DNA of 50,953 nucleotides. Source: an uncultured Clostridia bacterium. Its GTDB lineage: Bacteria; Bacillota; Clostridia; TANB77; CAG-508. Positions 7,686-16,635 of the stretch are shown here, piece by piece. The translations under genes and the position numbers were made by a program. Position 1 is the stretch's first letter; each line of letters starts with the position of its first letter. Below the pieces are notes generated by a model, which saw nothing but the letters and a program-made list of their open reading frames with translations, searched no databases and was not told the DNA's origin. The stretch is taken from positions 1 through 50,953 of the forward strand of contig CAKPOI010000007.1 of the NCBI GenBank assembly GCA_934169775.1, read 5' to 3'.

Positions 7686-8402
7686 TTAACTTTTTATAAA
7701 TATTTCTAATTCTTCTGGTGTTCCTAAACATTTAACTGCTTCAAATGGTATTGTAGTTATTCGTACATCTTTATTTTCTTTAATAAGCTGATTATACATT
7801 GGAGCAATGTATTTTTCTCCTTTTTCAATATTAGAATCATTTTTATAATATTCTTCATATATTCTTATATATTCAGCTGCACTTCTAAAATAATATGCTC
7901 CAACACTAGCATTGTCAGATATTTTTACTTTTTCTCTTACATCTATGACTTTTCCTTTTTCATCTGTTTTTGCAAAGCTCCAATGCTCACCAGGTGCATT
8001 AAAGCATGGAATACATCCATCTCCTTTAATATCTTCTTTTTTGAAATATTTAGGATTTATATATGTGTCAATATTATAAATTAGTATTTCGTCTTTAGGG
8101 TCACATTTCTCCACAGCAATTTTTGCTGTTTCTGCTTGCCCAGAAGTTAAGTGATCTAGCTTTATGATTTCATATTTTTCAATTTTCATTTCATTGCATT
8201 TTTCTTTTATGAAGTCCTCTACCCCATTTTCTTCTCTTATTATAAATATATATTTAGAGTTTTTCTTAAAATTATCTAAACTTTCCATTGACCATTCAAA
8301 TAAAGTCTTTTCTTTAGCTGTTATCATAAATTTTGGTACATTGTATCCAGCTTTTCTGAATCTACTTCCTAATCCGGCCATAGTTATTATATTACAAAAC
8401 AT
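7686..8402 (-). CDS. Sugar-phosphate nucleotidyltransferase (LicC-like)
   Basis: A 238-residue GT-A-fold NTP transferase. The N-terminus IITMAGLGSRFRKAGYNVPK is the nucleotide loop (usual form AGxGxR..PK). DEILIYNIDTYIN supplies the metal-binding Asp, and EKGEKYIAPMYN and FEAVKCLGTPEELE fit the family's C-terminal part. It should join an NTP, often CTP in this subgroup, to a sugar- or polyol-phosphate for glycan decoration. It is preceded in the operon by an HAD phosphatase and an APH-like kinase, so the three probably make one activated donor. The product is not identifiable from sequence. Confidence 0.75.
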   Translation of the reverse strand: MFCNIITMAGLGSRFRKAGYNVPKFMITAKEKTLFEWSMESLDNFKKNSKYIFIIREENGVEDFIKEKCNEMKIEKYEIIKLDHLTSGQAETAKIAVEKCDPKDEILIYNIDTYINPKYFKKEDIKGDGCIPCFNAPGEHWSFAKTDEKGKVIDVREKVKISDNASVGAYYFRSAAEYIRIYEEYYKNDSNIEKGEKYIAPMYNQLIKENKDVRITTIPFEAVKCLGTPEELEIFIKS

Positions 8403-8429
8403 ATCTTATTATCCCCCTTTATTTTTATT

Positions 8430-8466
8430 TATATAGAACTTTTAAAAATATGTAATGTTCTATATA
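8430..8466. repeat. Short inverted repeat between HAD and nucleotidyltransferase genes
   Basis: TATATAGAAC (8430-8439) and GTTCTATATA (8457-8466) form a perfect 10-bp stem with a 17-base loop in the 95-bp gap inside the operon. There is no following T run on the minus strand, so it is more likely an mRNA processing or stability element than a terminator. Confidence 0.4.
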
Positions 8467-8497
8467 ATAGTTGCAAATGTTAATGTCTGTGCTTTTA

Positions 8498-8896
8498 TTA
8501 TTTATGCTTTCTACTAGAGTTTTTGCATATTTCTTCAAGTTCATCAAAAGAATGTTCTAAAAATTCATCTGGTCTAACAGCTCTGTCATCAATATATAAT
8601 CCTTTATGTCCTGGCCATGGTTTTCCAAATAAAATTTCATCATATGGAATATTCCATTTTTTTAGCCATTCTTGCATTATTACTGCTGTATTAGCATTTA
8701 TTAATCCTAAGTTGCCATGATATGAATTCATGTTTCTTGAAGAAAATAATACAATTTTTGCACCATTTTCTTTATAGTATTTTAGCTTTTCTACCATTTG
8801 TTCATCTGGCATTAAATCAATATATTGTTCTTCTTTTTTCTTTATAGGGCATAATGTTCCGTCAACATCAAATATTAGTGTTACATCTTCATACAT
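8498..8896 (-). CDS. HAD-family phosphatase of capsule-locus type
   Basis: A 132-residue small HAD protein without a cap domain. Motif I is LIFDVDGTLCPIKK (nucleophile and acid Asp of DxDGT). Motif II is the Ser in IVLFSSRN, and the later YIDDRAVRPDEF supplies the motif IV acidic pair. It begins 1 base past the upstream kinase stop, so translation is likely coupled. In surface-glycan loci, enzymes of this size remove a phosphate from a sugar or polyol intermediate; here the flanking kinase and nucleotidyltransferase suggest that role. Confidence 0.75.
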   Translation of the reverse strand: MYEDVTLIFDVDGTLCPIKKKEEQYIDLMPDEQMVEKLKYYKENGAKIVLFSSRNMNSYHGNLGLINANTAVIMQEWLKKWNIPYDEILFGKPWPGHKGLYIDDRAVRPDEFLEHSFDELEEICKNSSRKHK

Positions 8897-8897
8897 A

Positions 8898-9998
8898 TTA
8901 TTCTATCTCCTTTAATATATTTATTGCATTTAATATAAATCCAAATACTTTGTGTGGATTATCAATATGTAATGGTAACATTGATAAAAATAGACTTGCT
9001 TCATATAATCTAACCATTTTATAATCATATCCATATTTTTGTAAATATTGTTTAAATAATTCTATATATCTTTCATTGTCAAATTTAACTTTTAATGCAA
9101 ATTTCATATTTTTATTCAATTCTATATTGTAATCTCCTGTGTTAAAAAAGTCGTATTTTCCACAAATAGAGTGTGATAATTTTGCTATATCATAATAAGG
9201 ATTTGTCCATAATTCTTCTTCTGTTAATGCTCCTTTTGGATCTATTAGTCTCAGTAGATTTACTTCTTTACTGTATAACATATTTGCAAAAAATAAATCT
9301 CCATGTCCAATTACAGATATATATTTTGTCTTTTTATAAAATTCTTTTGTTAATTTTTGATAGATTTTTTTATATAATTCAATAATATCATCAATTGAGC
9401 TAAACTCTGTTCCACTTTCAATAAGAAGCTTTAGATTAGCATATTGGTCAAGTTGTTTTAGTTTTTCTATTCGCTCATCTACTTTTGATAAATATAATTT
9501 ATCTGCACTTTTTATATAATCTTCTTTACTAATTTCTTTTATATCTCTTGAATTAATAAAATAAAATGTTTTGTCTAAGATTCTATTGAATTCTTCTATA
9601 TCTATAGCTCCATGTGTCCATCTTATTGCTATATCTGTCATTGGCATTCTTTCCATTGTATATGATGCACTTTCGTCATATTCTTTATAATCATATGGCA
9701 TAACCATCCAGTTTTTCATATGCTCTGGTAACAACCAATAATATGTATATTCTTTTTTCATTTTTTTCTTGTCTGAACTTCTTTTGGTTACACTGTAGCT
9801 ATCTCCCATTATGTTGTTAAAATATCTTGCATCAAATCCACTTGAAATATACATTAATAGATTATTATAATCAGTTAGGTCTACAAATATATCTGCTTGA
9901 ATTTCATTGTTTATTTTTACTACATCAGTTTTTCCGGTAGCAATATATTCTTTTATAAAATCAATATATTGGTCTTTATTTGGATAGATAATTCCCAT
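8898..9998 (-). CDS. APH/choline-kinase-like kinase, C-terminal part of an interrupted gene
   Basis: 366 residues containing the kinase core: VIGHGDLFFANML (Brenner motif HGDxxxxN) and LRLIDPKGALTEEE (metal-binding Asp). The family phosphorylates small hydroxyl compounds, and copies in capsule loci act on sugars or polyols. The ATG at 9998 has no ribosome site. The same frame continues upstream for 17 codons to a TAA (10050-10052), and beyond it is in frame with the next small gene. The intact gene was probably about 478 codons (10334-8898). The active-site residues lie after the stop, so kinase activity depends on readthrough or on re-initiation at an internal codon. Confidence 0.65.
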   Translation of the reverse strand: MGIIYPNKDQYIDFIKEYIATGKTDVVKINNEIQADIFVDLTDYNNLLMYISSGFDARYFNNIMGDSYSVTKRSSDKKKMKKEYTYYWLLPEHMKNWMVMPYDYKEYDESASYTMERMPMTDIAIRWTHGAIDIEEFNRILDKTFYFINSRDIKEISKEDYIKSADKLYLSKVDERIEKLKQLDQYANLKLLIESGTEFSSIDDIIELYKKIYQKLTKEFYKKTKYISVIGHGDLFFANMLYSKEVNLLRLIDPKGALTEEELWTNPYYDIAKLSHSICGKYDFFNTGDYNIELNKNMKFALKVKFDNERYIELFKQYLQKYGYDYKMVRLYEASLFLSMLPLHIDNPHKVFGFILNAINILKEIE

Positions 9999-10049
9999 AA
10001 TCGTATTGCTTGATACTATTGATGTTGCTTCTTTTATAAATTCTAATTT

Positions 10050-10334
10050 TTATATTATTATTTTAAATTGTTCTTTGTCTATTATTGCTGAACTAGATTT
10101 TAAATGAAAAAATGTTGTATCTTTAGAATAAGAGTTTATTTTTTCAAATTGATTTTGATGAGATATTTTTATAATTTCTATATCTTTTTTTGTCTCTTTT
10201 ACTATGTCTACAATTCTATAATACATTTTTTCTCTTTTTAAAACCATTTCTCCAAATGATTTATTTCCAATTATAGTTTTTATTCTATCATTTACTTTTA
10301 TTGTATCATCATATACTAATACGATTTTTTTCAT
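10050..10334 (-). CDS. N-terminal fragment of the interrupted capsule-locus kinase
   Basis: 94 residues (MKKIVLVYDDTIKVNDRIK...) with a Rossmann-like start, ending SSAIIDKEQFKIII then TAA. The start has a good AAAGGA site 10-11 bases upstream, unlike the downstream ATG at 9998. After the TAA the same frame reads KLEFIKEATSIVSSNTIMG and runs straight into the kinase part. The 52-bp 'gap' is thus open apart from a single stop codon. As I recall, proteins of this family carry such an N-terminal domain fused to the kinase. It probably represents the first fifth of that protein. Confidence 0.55.
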   Translation of the reverse strand: MKKIVLVYDDTIKVNDRIKTIIGNKSFGEMVLKREKMYYRIVDIVKETKKDIEIIKISHQNQFEKINSYSKDTTFFHLKSSSAIIDKEQFKIII

Positions 10335-10405
10335 TTTTTAACATTCCTTTCTTTCAAGGTACAATCATAAGAACAAATATACAGTCTTAAAAATGTTTTA
10401 ATAGT

Positions 10406-11257
10406 TTATATGCTTTTGTTCTTTCTTTTTAATATATATTTATTAAAATATATTAAAATTGTCATTATTAAAAATATAACTGTACAGATGTATATATAAT
10501 TATTAAATAAAACATTATTTATTCCGAAAAATGCGTCACTAATATAATTGGTTATTGTCATAAATCCAGTTTTTATGTTCATGAATCCTGCCATTACATA
10601 TATAAATATTGATTCAAATGCCCATGTGGTTGAGGTTAAAATTAATAATAATAAATATCTTCCTCTAATCATTTCTTTAGTTTTTATATATACTTCACGT
10701 GCTTTTTCTAAAATTCTTAAGGCTACTACACTTTTTTTAGTTTGATTTTTAAATACAAAAAATTTGTTTAAATAGTAGTATGTGCTTTCAAAACTTATAT
10801 ATACTATTAAAGCTATTATAAAGAAAACAAGCATAATTAATCCCATTTTTGGAATGCTTTCAGTTACTATTAAACCATATGGCACTAATATTAAGCATAA
10901 TATTAGTGCATCAAAAAATTTATCTACTAAAACTGCAATGATACCTTTTGTATAATTTTTTATTTCATTTCCATATGTATACATTTTAAACAATTCGCCA
11001 GTTTTATATGGTAAAACTGTACTTACAAATGTTGTTTTTATATATAGTTTGGCCATTACTCTTAGTGGAATTTTTTCTTCTAATAATATTAAATACATCT
11101 TGAAAAATTTTAGAATGTGTATTATTAAAAATATTAATATTAAAACTATAAATTGATATGCTGTAAATTTCATTTGAAATATGCCAGTATAATTTATAAG
11201 TAGTATTGATATTGCTAGAAAAAATATGTTTATTAGGTAATATATTTTATTTTTCAT
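10406..11257 (-). CDS. Flippase-like membrane protein (lysylphosphatidylglycerol synthase TM family)
   Basis: About 283 residues and seven or eight membrane helices, with the family's conserved middle segment (KTTFVSTVLPYKTGELFKMY, then VDKFFDALILC). Members include the MprF flippase half and YbhN-like proteins, which move or handle lipid-linked substrates. It has no synthetase domain. The start was set at ATG 11257 because AAAGGA lies 9-10 bases upstream; a TTG at 11293 in the same frame lacks one. It overlaps the end of the GT2 gene by 11 bp, consistent with coupled translation and a shared lipid-linked glycan substrate. Confidence 0.7.
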   Translation of the reverse strand: MKNKIYYLINIFFLAISILLINYTGIFQMKFTAYQFIVLILIFLIIHILKFFKMYLILLEEKIPLRVMAKLYIKTTFVSTVLPYKTGELFKMYTYGNEIKNYTKGIIAVLVDKFFDALILCLILVPYGLIVTESIPKMGLIMLVFFIIALIVYISFESTYYYLNKFFVFKNQTKKSVVALRILEKAREVYIKTKEMIRGRYLLLLILTSTTWAFESIFIYVMAGFMNIKTGFMTITNYISDAFFGINNVLFNNYIYICTVIFLIMTILIYFNKYILKRKNKSI

Positions 11258-12068
11258 TTTTTTCCATTCCTTTATTATGTTTGCATTCTTCAATTTCTTG
11301 TGATGTGTATTGGTCTATTACTTTATCTCTAAATTCTTGTTTTATATATTTATTATTAATAAAATATTTAAATAACATTTTTAATACATTAAGTGCTTGA
11401 CTTGTTAATTTTACATTTGATACTTGATCATCTTCTCTCCAAGTTATTGGGAAAAATTTAATTTTTTGTTTGTAATAATGTGTGGCTAATATCATACAAT
11501 AATTAAATGTAAGTCTGTCTGGAAATTTATAATAAAATCTATTTTCTAGCATTTTTGTTGAATATATATTCAATCCTGAGCCTAAATCATATATTCTTTT
11601 TCTTACTGCAATTGAAAATAACATGTTATATACTCTGTTTCCAAAAGTTCTGAATTTGGAATAACCTTCTAATTTCGAACCTTTCATAAATCTTGCACCT
11701 AACATACAATCATAATTTTTATATTCTTTTGTTTTTAAAATTTCTTTTATATCTTTAATGTCTCCTTGGTCATCTCCATGTAATACTATTACATAGTCAA
11801 AATTATTGGCCATTGCATAATCAAATGCTACTTTGTGTGAGCCACCTAAATTGTAATTATCATCATTTCTTAAAACATGTAAATTTATTTCTGGGTGTGA
11901 TTCTTTATATTTTAAAACTGCTTTTTCTGTATTGTCTGTACTGCGATTATTTACAAAGATTACTTCTTGTATATGTTCTATTATTTCTGGTGTTAATTGT
12001 CCTAAAACTCTAATTACTTGTTTTTCACAATTATATCCTGGTATAAATAATAATATTTTATCATTCAT
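11247..12068 (-). CDS. Glycosyltransferase family 2 (polyprenyl-phosphate type)
   Basis: A 273-residue GT-A enzyme. LLFIPGYNCEKQVIRVLGQL is the nucleotide-sugar binding start, VIFVNNRSTDNTEK follows, and VIVLHGDDQGDIKDI carries the DxD-like metal motif. No membrane helices are clear, so it probably acts at the inner membrane surface. With GtrA immediately upstream and a flippase-like protein downstream, it probably makes a polyprenyl-phosphate sugar for transfer on the outside. The sugar is unknown. Confidence 0.8.
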   Translation of the reverse strand: MNDKILLFIPGYNCEKQVIRVLGQLTPEIIEHIQEVIFVNNRSTDNTEKAVLKYKESHPEINLHVLRNDDNYNLGGSHKVAFDYAMANNFDYVIVLHGDDQGDIKDIKEILKTKEYKNYDCMLGARFMKGSKLEGYSKFRTFGNRVYNMLFSIAVRKRIYDLGSGLNIYSTKMLENRFYYKFPDRLTFNYCMILATHYYKQKIKFFPITWREDDQVSNVKLTSQALNVLKMLFKYFINNKYIKQEFRDKVIDQYTSQEIEECKHNKGMEKNEK

Positions 12069-12124
12069 TTTACATTTGATGTTAAATAAATTTTTAACAT
12101 CTTCCCCCTTCTTTTTCTAATATA

Positions 12125-12562
12125 TTAATCTGATATTTTATTATTTTTTTTTGTAAAAATAAATAACTTACTTAAAAAATAATTAGTTAATATAACAACT
12201 ATTTGAGCTATTATTTTTACAATTCTATCATCTATTTTCATCATATCTACCATAACATATAAAATTACAGTTTCTAATATTAAGGTAAATATTCTTCCAC
12301 AAACAAATTTTGAAAATTCTTTTATTAAACTTTTGGTTCCATTTGTTTTACTTTCAAATACAAATAGTTTGTTTGTTATATATGCAAATAAAACTGCTAC
12401 AACCCATGATATAAAATTACTTATAAAATAATTAAATACTATTCTGCATAAATTATAAGTTACTATACATACAACAAATGATAAAAATCCAAATATTAAA
12501 TAATTTATTCCTTCTTTATATTTGATATATAATTCTTTGATTTTTGCTAAAATTTCTTTCAT
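12125..12562 (-). CDS. GtrA family membrane protein
   Basis: 145 residues with four hydrophobic helices. Family signs: YLIFGFLSFVVCIVTYNLCR at the first helix, and SWVVAVLFAYITNKLFVFES at the second. GtrA-like proteins are thought to flip polyprenyl-phosphate-linked sugars across the membrane. It is the first gene of the leftward operon and lies just downstream of a strong sigma-A promoter (12622-12650). A second GtrA is at 34832-35260. Confidence 0.88.
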   Translation of the reverse strand: MKEILAKIKELYIKYKEGINYLIFGFLSFVVCIVTYNLCRIVFNYFISNFISWVVAVLFAYITNKLFVFESKTNGTKSLIKEFSKFVCGRIFTLILETVILYVMVDMMKIDDRIVKIIAQIVVILTNYFLSKLFIFTKKNNKISD

Positions 12563-12621
12563 ATTAATTAATCCTTATAAACGTATTTTTTTATATATGC
12601 ATGATTCATTAAGTTTCTTAA

Positions 12622-12650
12622 AGTATATAATAAAATATATTCCATGTCAA
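12622..12650 (-). promoter_or_regulatory. Sigma-A promoter of the 12.6-5.9 kb glycan operon
   Basis: On the minus strand, -35 TTGACA (12650-12645) is a perfect match, followed by a 17-bp spacer and -10 TATACT (12627-12622). It ends 60 bp before the GtrA start and begins 4 bp from the sbcC stop codon, so no terminator separates sbcC from this unit. Confidence 0.85.
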
Positions 12651-12653
12651 TAC

Positions 12654-15344
12654 TTATTTTATGTTACTTCCATCTTGTCCTTTTTCAACAATAATTTTTT
12701 TATCAATACGTTCTTGTAATTCTTCAACATGGCTTATTATACCAATAAGTTTGTTACTTCCAGCTAAATTAACAAGAGTGTTTATAGCTTGTTCCCTTGA
12801 CTCTGCATCTAGTGTTCCAAAACCTTCATCAATAAATAATGTATCAACTAGAACACCTCCTGAATAGCTTTGGATTACATCAGATAGTCCTAATGCTAAA
12901 GAAAGTGCAGCTTTAAAAGATTCTCCCCCTGACAAAGATTTTACATCTCTTTCTTGTCCATTATAATTATCTATAACATTCAAGTCTAGACCTATTTTTT
13001 CTGAAATTTTATCTGCTTTTTTCTTTCTTATTAATAAATATCTATTATCTGTCATACTAAGCAATCTTTTGTTCGCTTCACTTATAACCATATCAAAATA
13101 AGTTGCTTGCACATATTGTTCAAATGTTATTTTTGTTTTTCTATTTGCTGTTCCATTAGCAATTTTGGCTAATTCTTCAATTTTAGCCATTTTATCCATC
13201 TTATATATTAATTCTATGGCTGTTTCTTTCAATTTCTTATTTGTGTCTTTGTTAAAGCTTATAGAGGCCTTTTTATTATTTATTTGTTTTTCCTCTTCTT
13301 TTTGTTTTTGAGAACTTTTTTCTAGTTGTTCAATATCTTGTGTTACATCTATTATTTCTTTTTCTTTTAATTCTTTTTTTACATCTTCTAATCTCGTTTT
13401 TGTAGTTGTTACCTTTTCTTTATATTGCTCTATTTCTTGTTTTATTTTTTCAATATCCGCTTCTTTTAGTGTCTTTTCCTTATAGTCTTTCTCATCTTTA
13501 AATCCTAATTCTTTAATTGCATTTAGATATTCTTGTTGTATTACTTCTAAAGATTTTTCCTGTGTCTCTATAAGGGTATTACATTCTTTTAATTTGACTT
13601 TATTTTCCAATAATTTATTATTTTGTCCATTAATCTGTTTTTCTATATTTTGTTTTATTTCATCAAAATTAATTTTATCAATGTTTTCCTTCTTTTTTGC
13701 AAAAATCAAACAAACATTCTCAAAGTTTTCTTTTAAACTCTTAATTTCTAATTCTTGCTTATTTTTACTTTCATTTATTTTTTTTTCAAAGTCTTGTAAA
13801 TTAAAATCTTGCTTGTTACTTTCAGGAATCATTTTAATTGTTGTTTCAATTTTTGCATTTAATGAAATTGTTTCGTTTTTTATAGTATTGCGTTTATTTT
13901 CTAGTTTGTTTTTTTCTTCTTCTAGTTTTTTTAGTTCTTCTTCTGATAGTACATCATCATTTTTTATTGCTTTATTTGGATGCTCTATACTTCCACACAC
14001 TGGACATGGTTTACCTTCTTCTAGCCTTTGTGCTATGATTCCAGCTTGTTCCCTAAAAAATTTATCTTCCTCTTCTTTGTATTGTTTATCCATTTCTATG
14101 TATTGATTATTTAACTCTTCATATTGCTTAACATATTTTTCTTTATTTTTTTGGTCTTTTTCTATTTGTGTTATTAGTAAAAACATATCTTCTATATTTT
14201 TACTTTTTTCTTTTATATTTTTATACCCTTCTAATATTTCTTTTAATTCATTTAATTTTATTATTTTATTTTTGTTTTCTTGTTCTATTATTTCTCCATC
14301 TTTAATTTCTTTTTCTAAAACTTGTCTTTTATTCATATTGTTTTTTAATTCTTTTTGTTTTTCATTTACTATTTGTTGTCTAGGCATTACTTTTTGTAAA
14401 ATACTTTGACTTATTTCAATATTTGCTTCTTTTTCTTTAATTTCTTTTGCCTTTTCTTTTAATTCTTTGTTTTCTTCTAAATACTGTTTATATTTTTTTA
14501 CTTTTTCATTTTGCTCTTCTATTTTCTTTATTTTCTCTCTTAATTTTTCAATTTCTTTTTTTAGTTTCTCATTTTCTTTTTCTTCTTCTTTTACTTTTTC
14601 TTTATTAGTTTGAATTTCTTTTTCTATTAAATTTAGTATTTCATCAATATCTAATTTAGTTATTTTCTTTAAATCGATTAAATCAATTGCTACAGGCTTT
14701 TCTATCCATCTTATGTTACTAGTATTTGTTTGAAATATTGTTTTTAATCTGTCTACATCTTTTCTGGTTTCTGCTGATAAAATACTTAAGTTAGTTGATA
14801 TTTGCTCATATATACTTGTTTCAAAAATTTTTCTAAATATTTCTGTTCTGTCTTTGCTTTCTGCAAATAATATTTTAATAAATTCTCCTTGGGCCAACAT
14901 AGATATTTGTTTAAATTGTTTTGCATTTATTCCTATTAACTCTATAATTTTATCATTTACGTTTTTTACACCTGTTATTATTTTGTCCTCATATTCTAAA
15001 TAGGCATCTGCTATATTTTTTGTTGTTCCCTCCCCTGTCTTTTTTACTCTTTCATATTCTGGTACTCTTCTTATTTTATATTCTTTTCCTTTATGTTCAA
15101 ATTCTAATTCTACATATGTGTCTTCTGTTGTTGCAAATTTGCTTCTTAATGATGTTATAGGTCTATTTGATCCACTTACTTCATTAAATAGTGCATATGA
15201 TATAGCATCAAATATTGTTGTTTTTCCTGCACCTGTATCTCCTGTTATCAAAAATATATTGTTTGTTCCTAATTTTTTAAAATCTATTTCTACTTCATTT
15301 TTATATGGTCCAAATGCTGACATTTTTAAATTTAATGGTTTCAT
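12654..15344 (-). CDS. sbcC: Exonuclease SbcC, ATPase subunit
   Basis: An 896-residue SMC/Rad50-type ATPase. The N-terminal Walker A is ITGDTGAGKTTIFDAISYAL. Long lysine/glutamate-rich coiled coils flank the zinc hook CPVCG (near the middle). The C-terminal part has the ABC signature SLSGGESFKAALSLALG and Walker B TLFIDEGFGTLDAESRE. With SbcD it forms the Mre11-Rad50-like nuclease that opens hairpins and cuts protein-blocked DNA ends. The protein is shorter than the usual 1,000-1,050, mainly in the coiled coil. It follows sbcD by 62 bp, the usual order. AAAGGA sits 10 bases before the ATG. Confidence 0.97.
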   Translation of the reverse strand: MKPLNLKMSAFGPYKNEVEIDFKKLGTNNIFLITGDTGAGKTTIFDAISYALFNEVSGSNRPITSLRSKFATTEDTYVELEFEHKGKEYKIRRVPEYERVKKTGEGTTKNIADAYLEYEDKIITGVKNVNDKIIELIGINAKQFKQISMLAQGEFIKILFAESKDRTEIFRKIFETSIYEQISTNLSILSAETRKDVDRLKTIFQTNTSNIRWIEKPVAIDLIDLKKITKLDIDEILNLIEKEIQTNKEKVKEEEKENEKLKKEIEKLREKIKKIEEQNEKVKKYKQYLEENKELKEKAKEIKEKEANIEISQSILQKVMPRQQIVNEKQKELKNNMNKRQVLEKEIKDGEIIEQENKNKIIKLNELKEILEGYKNIKEKSKNIEDMFLLITQIEKDQKNKEKYVKQYEELNNQYIEMDKQYKEEEDKFFREQAGIIAQRLEEGKPCPVCGSIEHPNKAIKNDDVLSEEELKKLEEEKNKLENKRNTIKNETISLNAKIETTIKMIPESNKQDFNLQDFEKKINESKNKQELEIKSLKENFENVCLIFAKKKENIDKINFDEIKQNIEKQINGQNNKLLENKVKLKECNTLIETQEKSLEVIQQEYLNAIKELGFKDEKDYKEKTLKEADIEKIKQEIEQYKEKVTTTKTRLEDVKKELKEKEIIDVTQDIEQLEKSSQKQKEEEKQINNKKASISFNKDTNKKLKETAIELIYKMDKMAKIEELAKIANGTANRKTKITFEQYVQATYFDMVISEANKRLLSMTDNRYLLIRKKKADKISEKIGLDLNVIDNYNGQERDVKSLSGGESFKAALSLALGLSDVIQSYSGGVLVDTLFIDEGFGTLDAESREQAINTLVNLAGSNKLIGIISHVEELQERIDKKIIVEKGQDGSNIK

Positions 15345-15406
15345 ATATATGTTTCCTTTCTAAATATACGTGAATGTACTTATATTTTTTGTTTATGATA
15401 CTATTT

Positions 15407-16540
15407 TTAGTTCTTTGTTTTTTCAATTACTTTTTTTATTATCTCACTTTGTTCTTCATCTAGTCTTACAGAATTTTGAAATTCATAAAAATCATTAAAT
15501 AATTCAAATTCACTTTTTTCTTTGATTTTTCCAAAATTCTCAATGTCCATATCATTATTATATGATTTCGAATTTAAAATATCTAAACTCAAAGTGTTAG
15601 GATATATTTTTCTTATTTGACCTATTGCATCATATATTGCTTCTTCATTTGTTATTACAGCTTTTATATAATCTTGTTGATTGGTTCCTTCGTAATTTTC
15701 TTTTTTTACCAGTTCTTCTATCGGACCTTGAATCTTTCTCATATCTCTTAATGGTGTTAATGACTCTAATTTAAAATCTACTTTTCCATTTTTTATTTCT
15801 ATTATAACAACTGATTTATGATGATTTACTTCTGAAAATGAGTATTTTAACATTGTTCCAGAATAACGTATTTTTTCTTTTCCTATTTTTTGAGGTCCAT
15901 GGATATGTCCTAATGCTACATAATCAAATTCTGAAAAGTTAGACGCATCTACATTATCTAGTCCTCCAACATTTATTGTTTCTGATTCACATGTTTCTGG
16001 ATTAGTTGTTCCACTTGTTACAAATTGATGTGCCATTAATATATTTATTTTTGTTTTATCTAATTTTTCATTTTCAATTATGTGTTTTATTGCATCATTA
16101 TATGTTTCTATTTTTTCATTTTCAAAGTATTGCTTTACTTCTATTGGTTTTATAAATGGCAACATATATATGTTTATTTTTTCATCTAATTCTACTTTTC
16201 TTATTCTTCCATTGTATGTTGTTTGTATGTATAATCCATCATTTTCAAATATTTTACTTCCGAAATTTAATCTTTCTTTTGAATCATGATTTCCTGATAT
16301 TATAAATACTTTTACTTTTAATATTTTTATTAGATTGTTTAAAAATTTGTCTAATACTTCTACTGCATCTGCTGGTGGGATACTTCTATCATATATATCT
16401 CCTGAAATTAGTACCGCTTCTATTTTTTCTTTTTCTATTATTTTCTCTACTTGTTTTAACATATATTCTTGATCTTCTAATAATGATTGCTCATATATTA
16501 TTTTTCCTATATGTAAATCTGCTAAATGTAATATTTTCAT
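15407..16540 (-). CDS. sbcD: Exonuclease SbcD, nuclease subunit
   Basis: A 377-residue calcineurin-like phosphoesterase. All metal-binding motifs are present in order: LHLADLHIGK, VLISGDIYDRS, FIISGNHDSKERL, ILMAHQFV and DYVALGHIHGPQK. Together with SbcC it makes the Mre11/Rad50-type complex that processes hairpins and replication-blocking palindromes. Its ATG has a GAGG-type site at the usual distance. It is first in the sbcD-sbcC unit and is preceded by the terminator of the M6 protease gene. Confidence 0.97.
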   Translation of the reverse strand: MKILHLADLHIGKIIYEQSLLEDQEYMLKQVEKIIEKEKIEAVLISGDIYDRSIPPADAVEVLDKFLNNLIKILKVKVFIISGNHDSKERLNFGSKIFENDGLYIQTTYNGRIRKVELDEKINIYMLPFIKPIEVKQYFENEKIETYNDAIKHIIENEKLDKTKINILMAHQFVTSGTTNPETCESETINVGGLDNVDASNFSEFDYVALGHIHGPQKIGKEKIRYSGTMLKYSFSEVNHHKSVVIIEIKNGKVDFKLESLTPLRDMRKIQGPIEELVKKENYEGTNQQDYIKAVITNEEAIYDAIGQIRKIYPNTLSLDILNSKSYNNDMDIENFGKIKEKSEFELFNDFYEFQNSVRLDEEQSEIIKKVIEKTKN

Positions 16541-16567
16541 TTTTAACTCCTCTTTTTCTTTAATTAT

Positions 16568-16623
16568 AAAAAACAGACATTAAAATTATTACACTTATTT
16601 AACATTTTAATTTCTGCTTTTTT
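16568..16623 (-). terminator. Stem-loop terminator after the M6/SLH protease gene
   Basis: The arms 16568-16586 (AAAAAACAGACATTAAAAT) and 16604-16623 (ATTTTAATTTCTGCTTTTTT) pair with one mismatch and one bulge and end in T6 on the minus strand. The stem starts 13 bp past the protease stop and lies just ahead of sbcD. Confidence 0.75.
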
Positions 16624-16635
16624 ATATAAATTTAT

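Noticed and set aside
13594..14106. A 170-codon plus-strand open frame opposite sbcC
   Set aside because: It mirrors the Lys/Glu-rich coiled coil and zinc-hook region; Ser/Phe-rich nonsense without a start signal.
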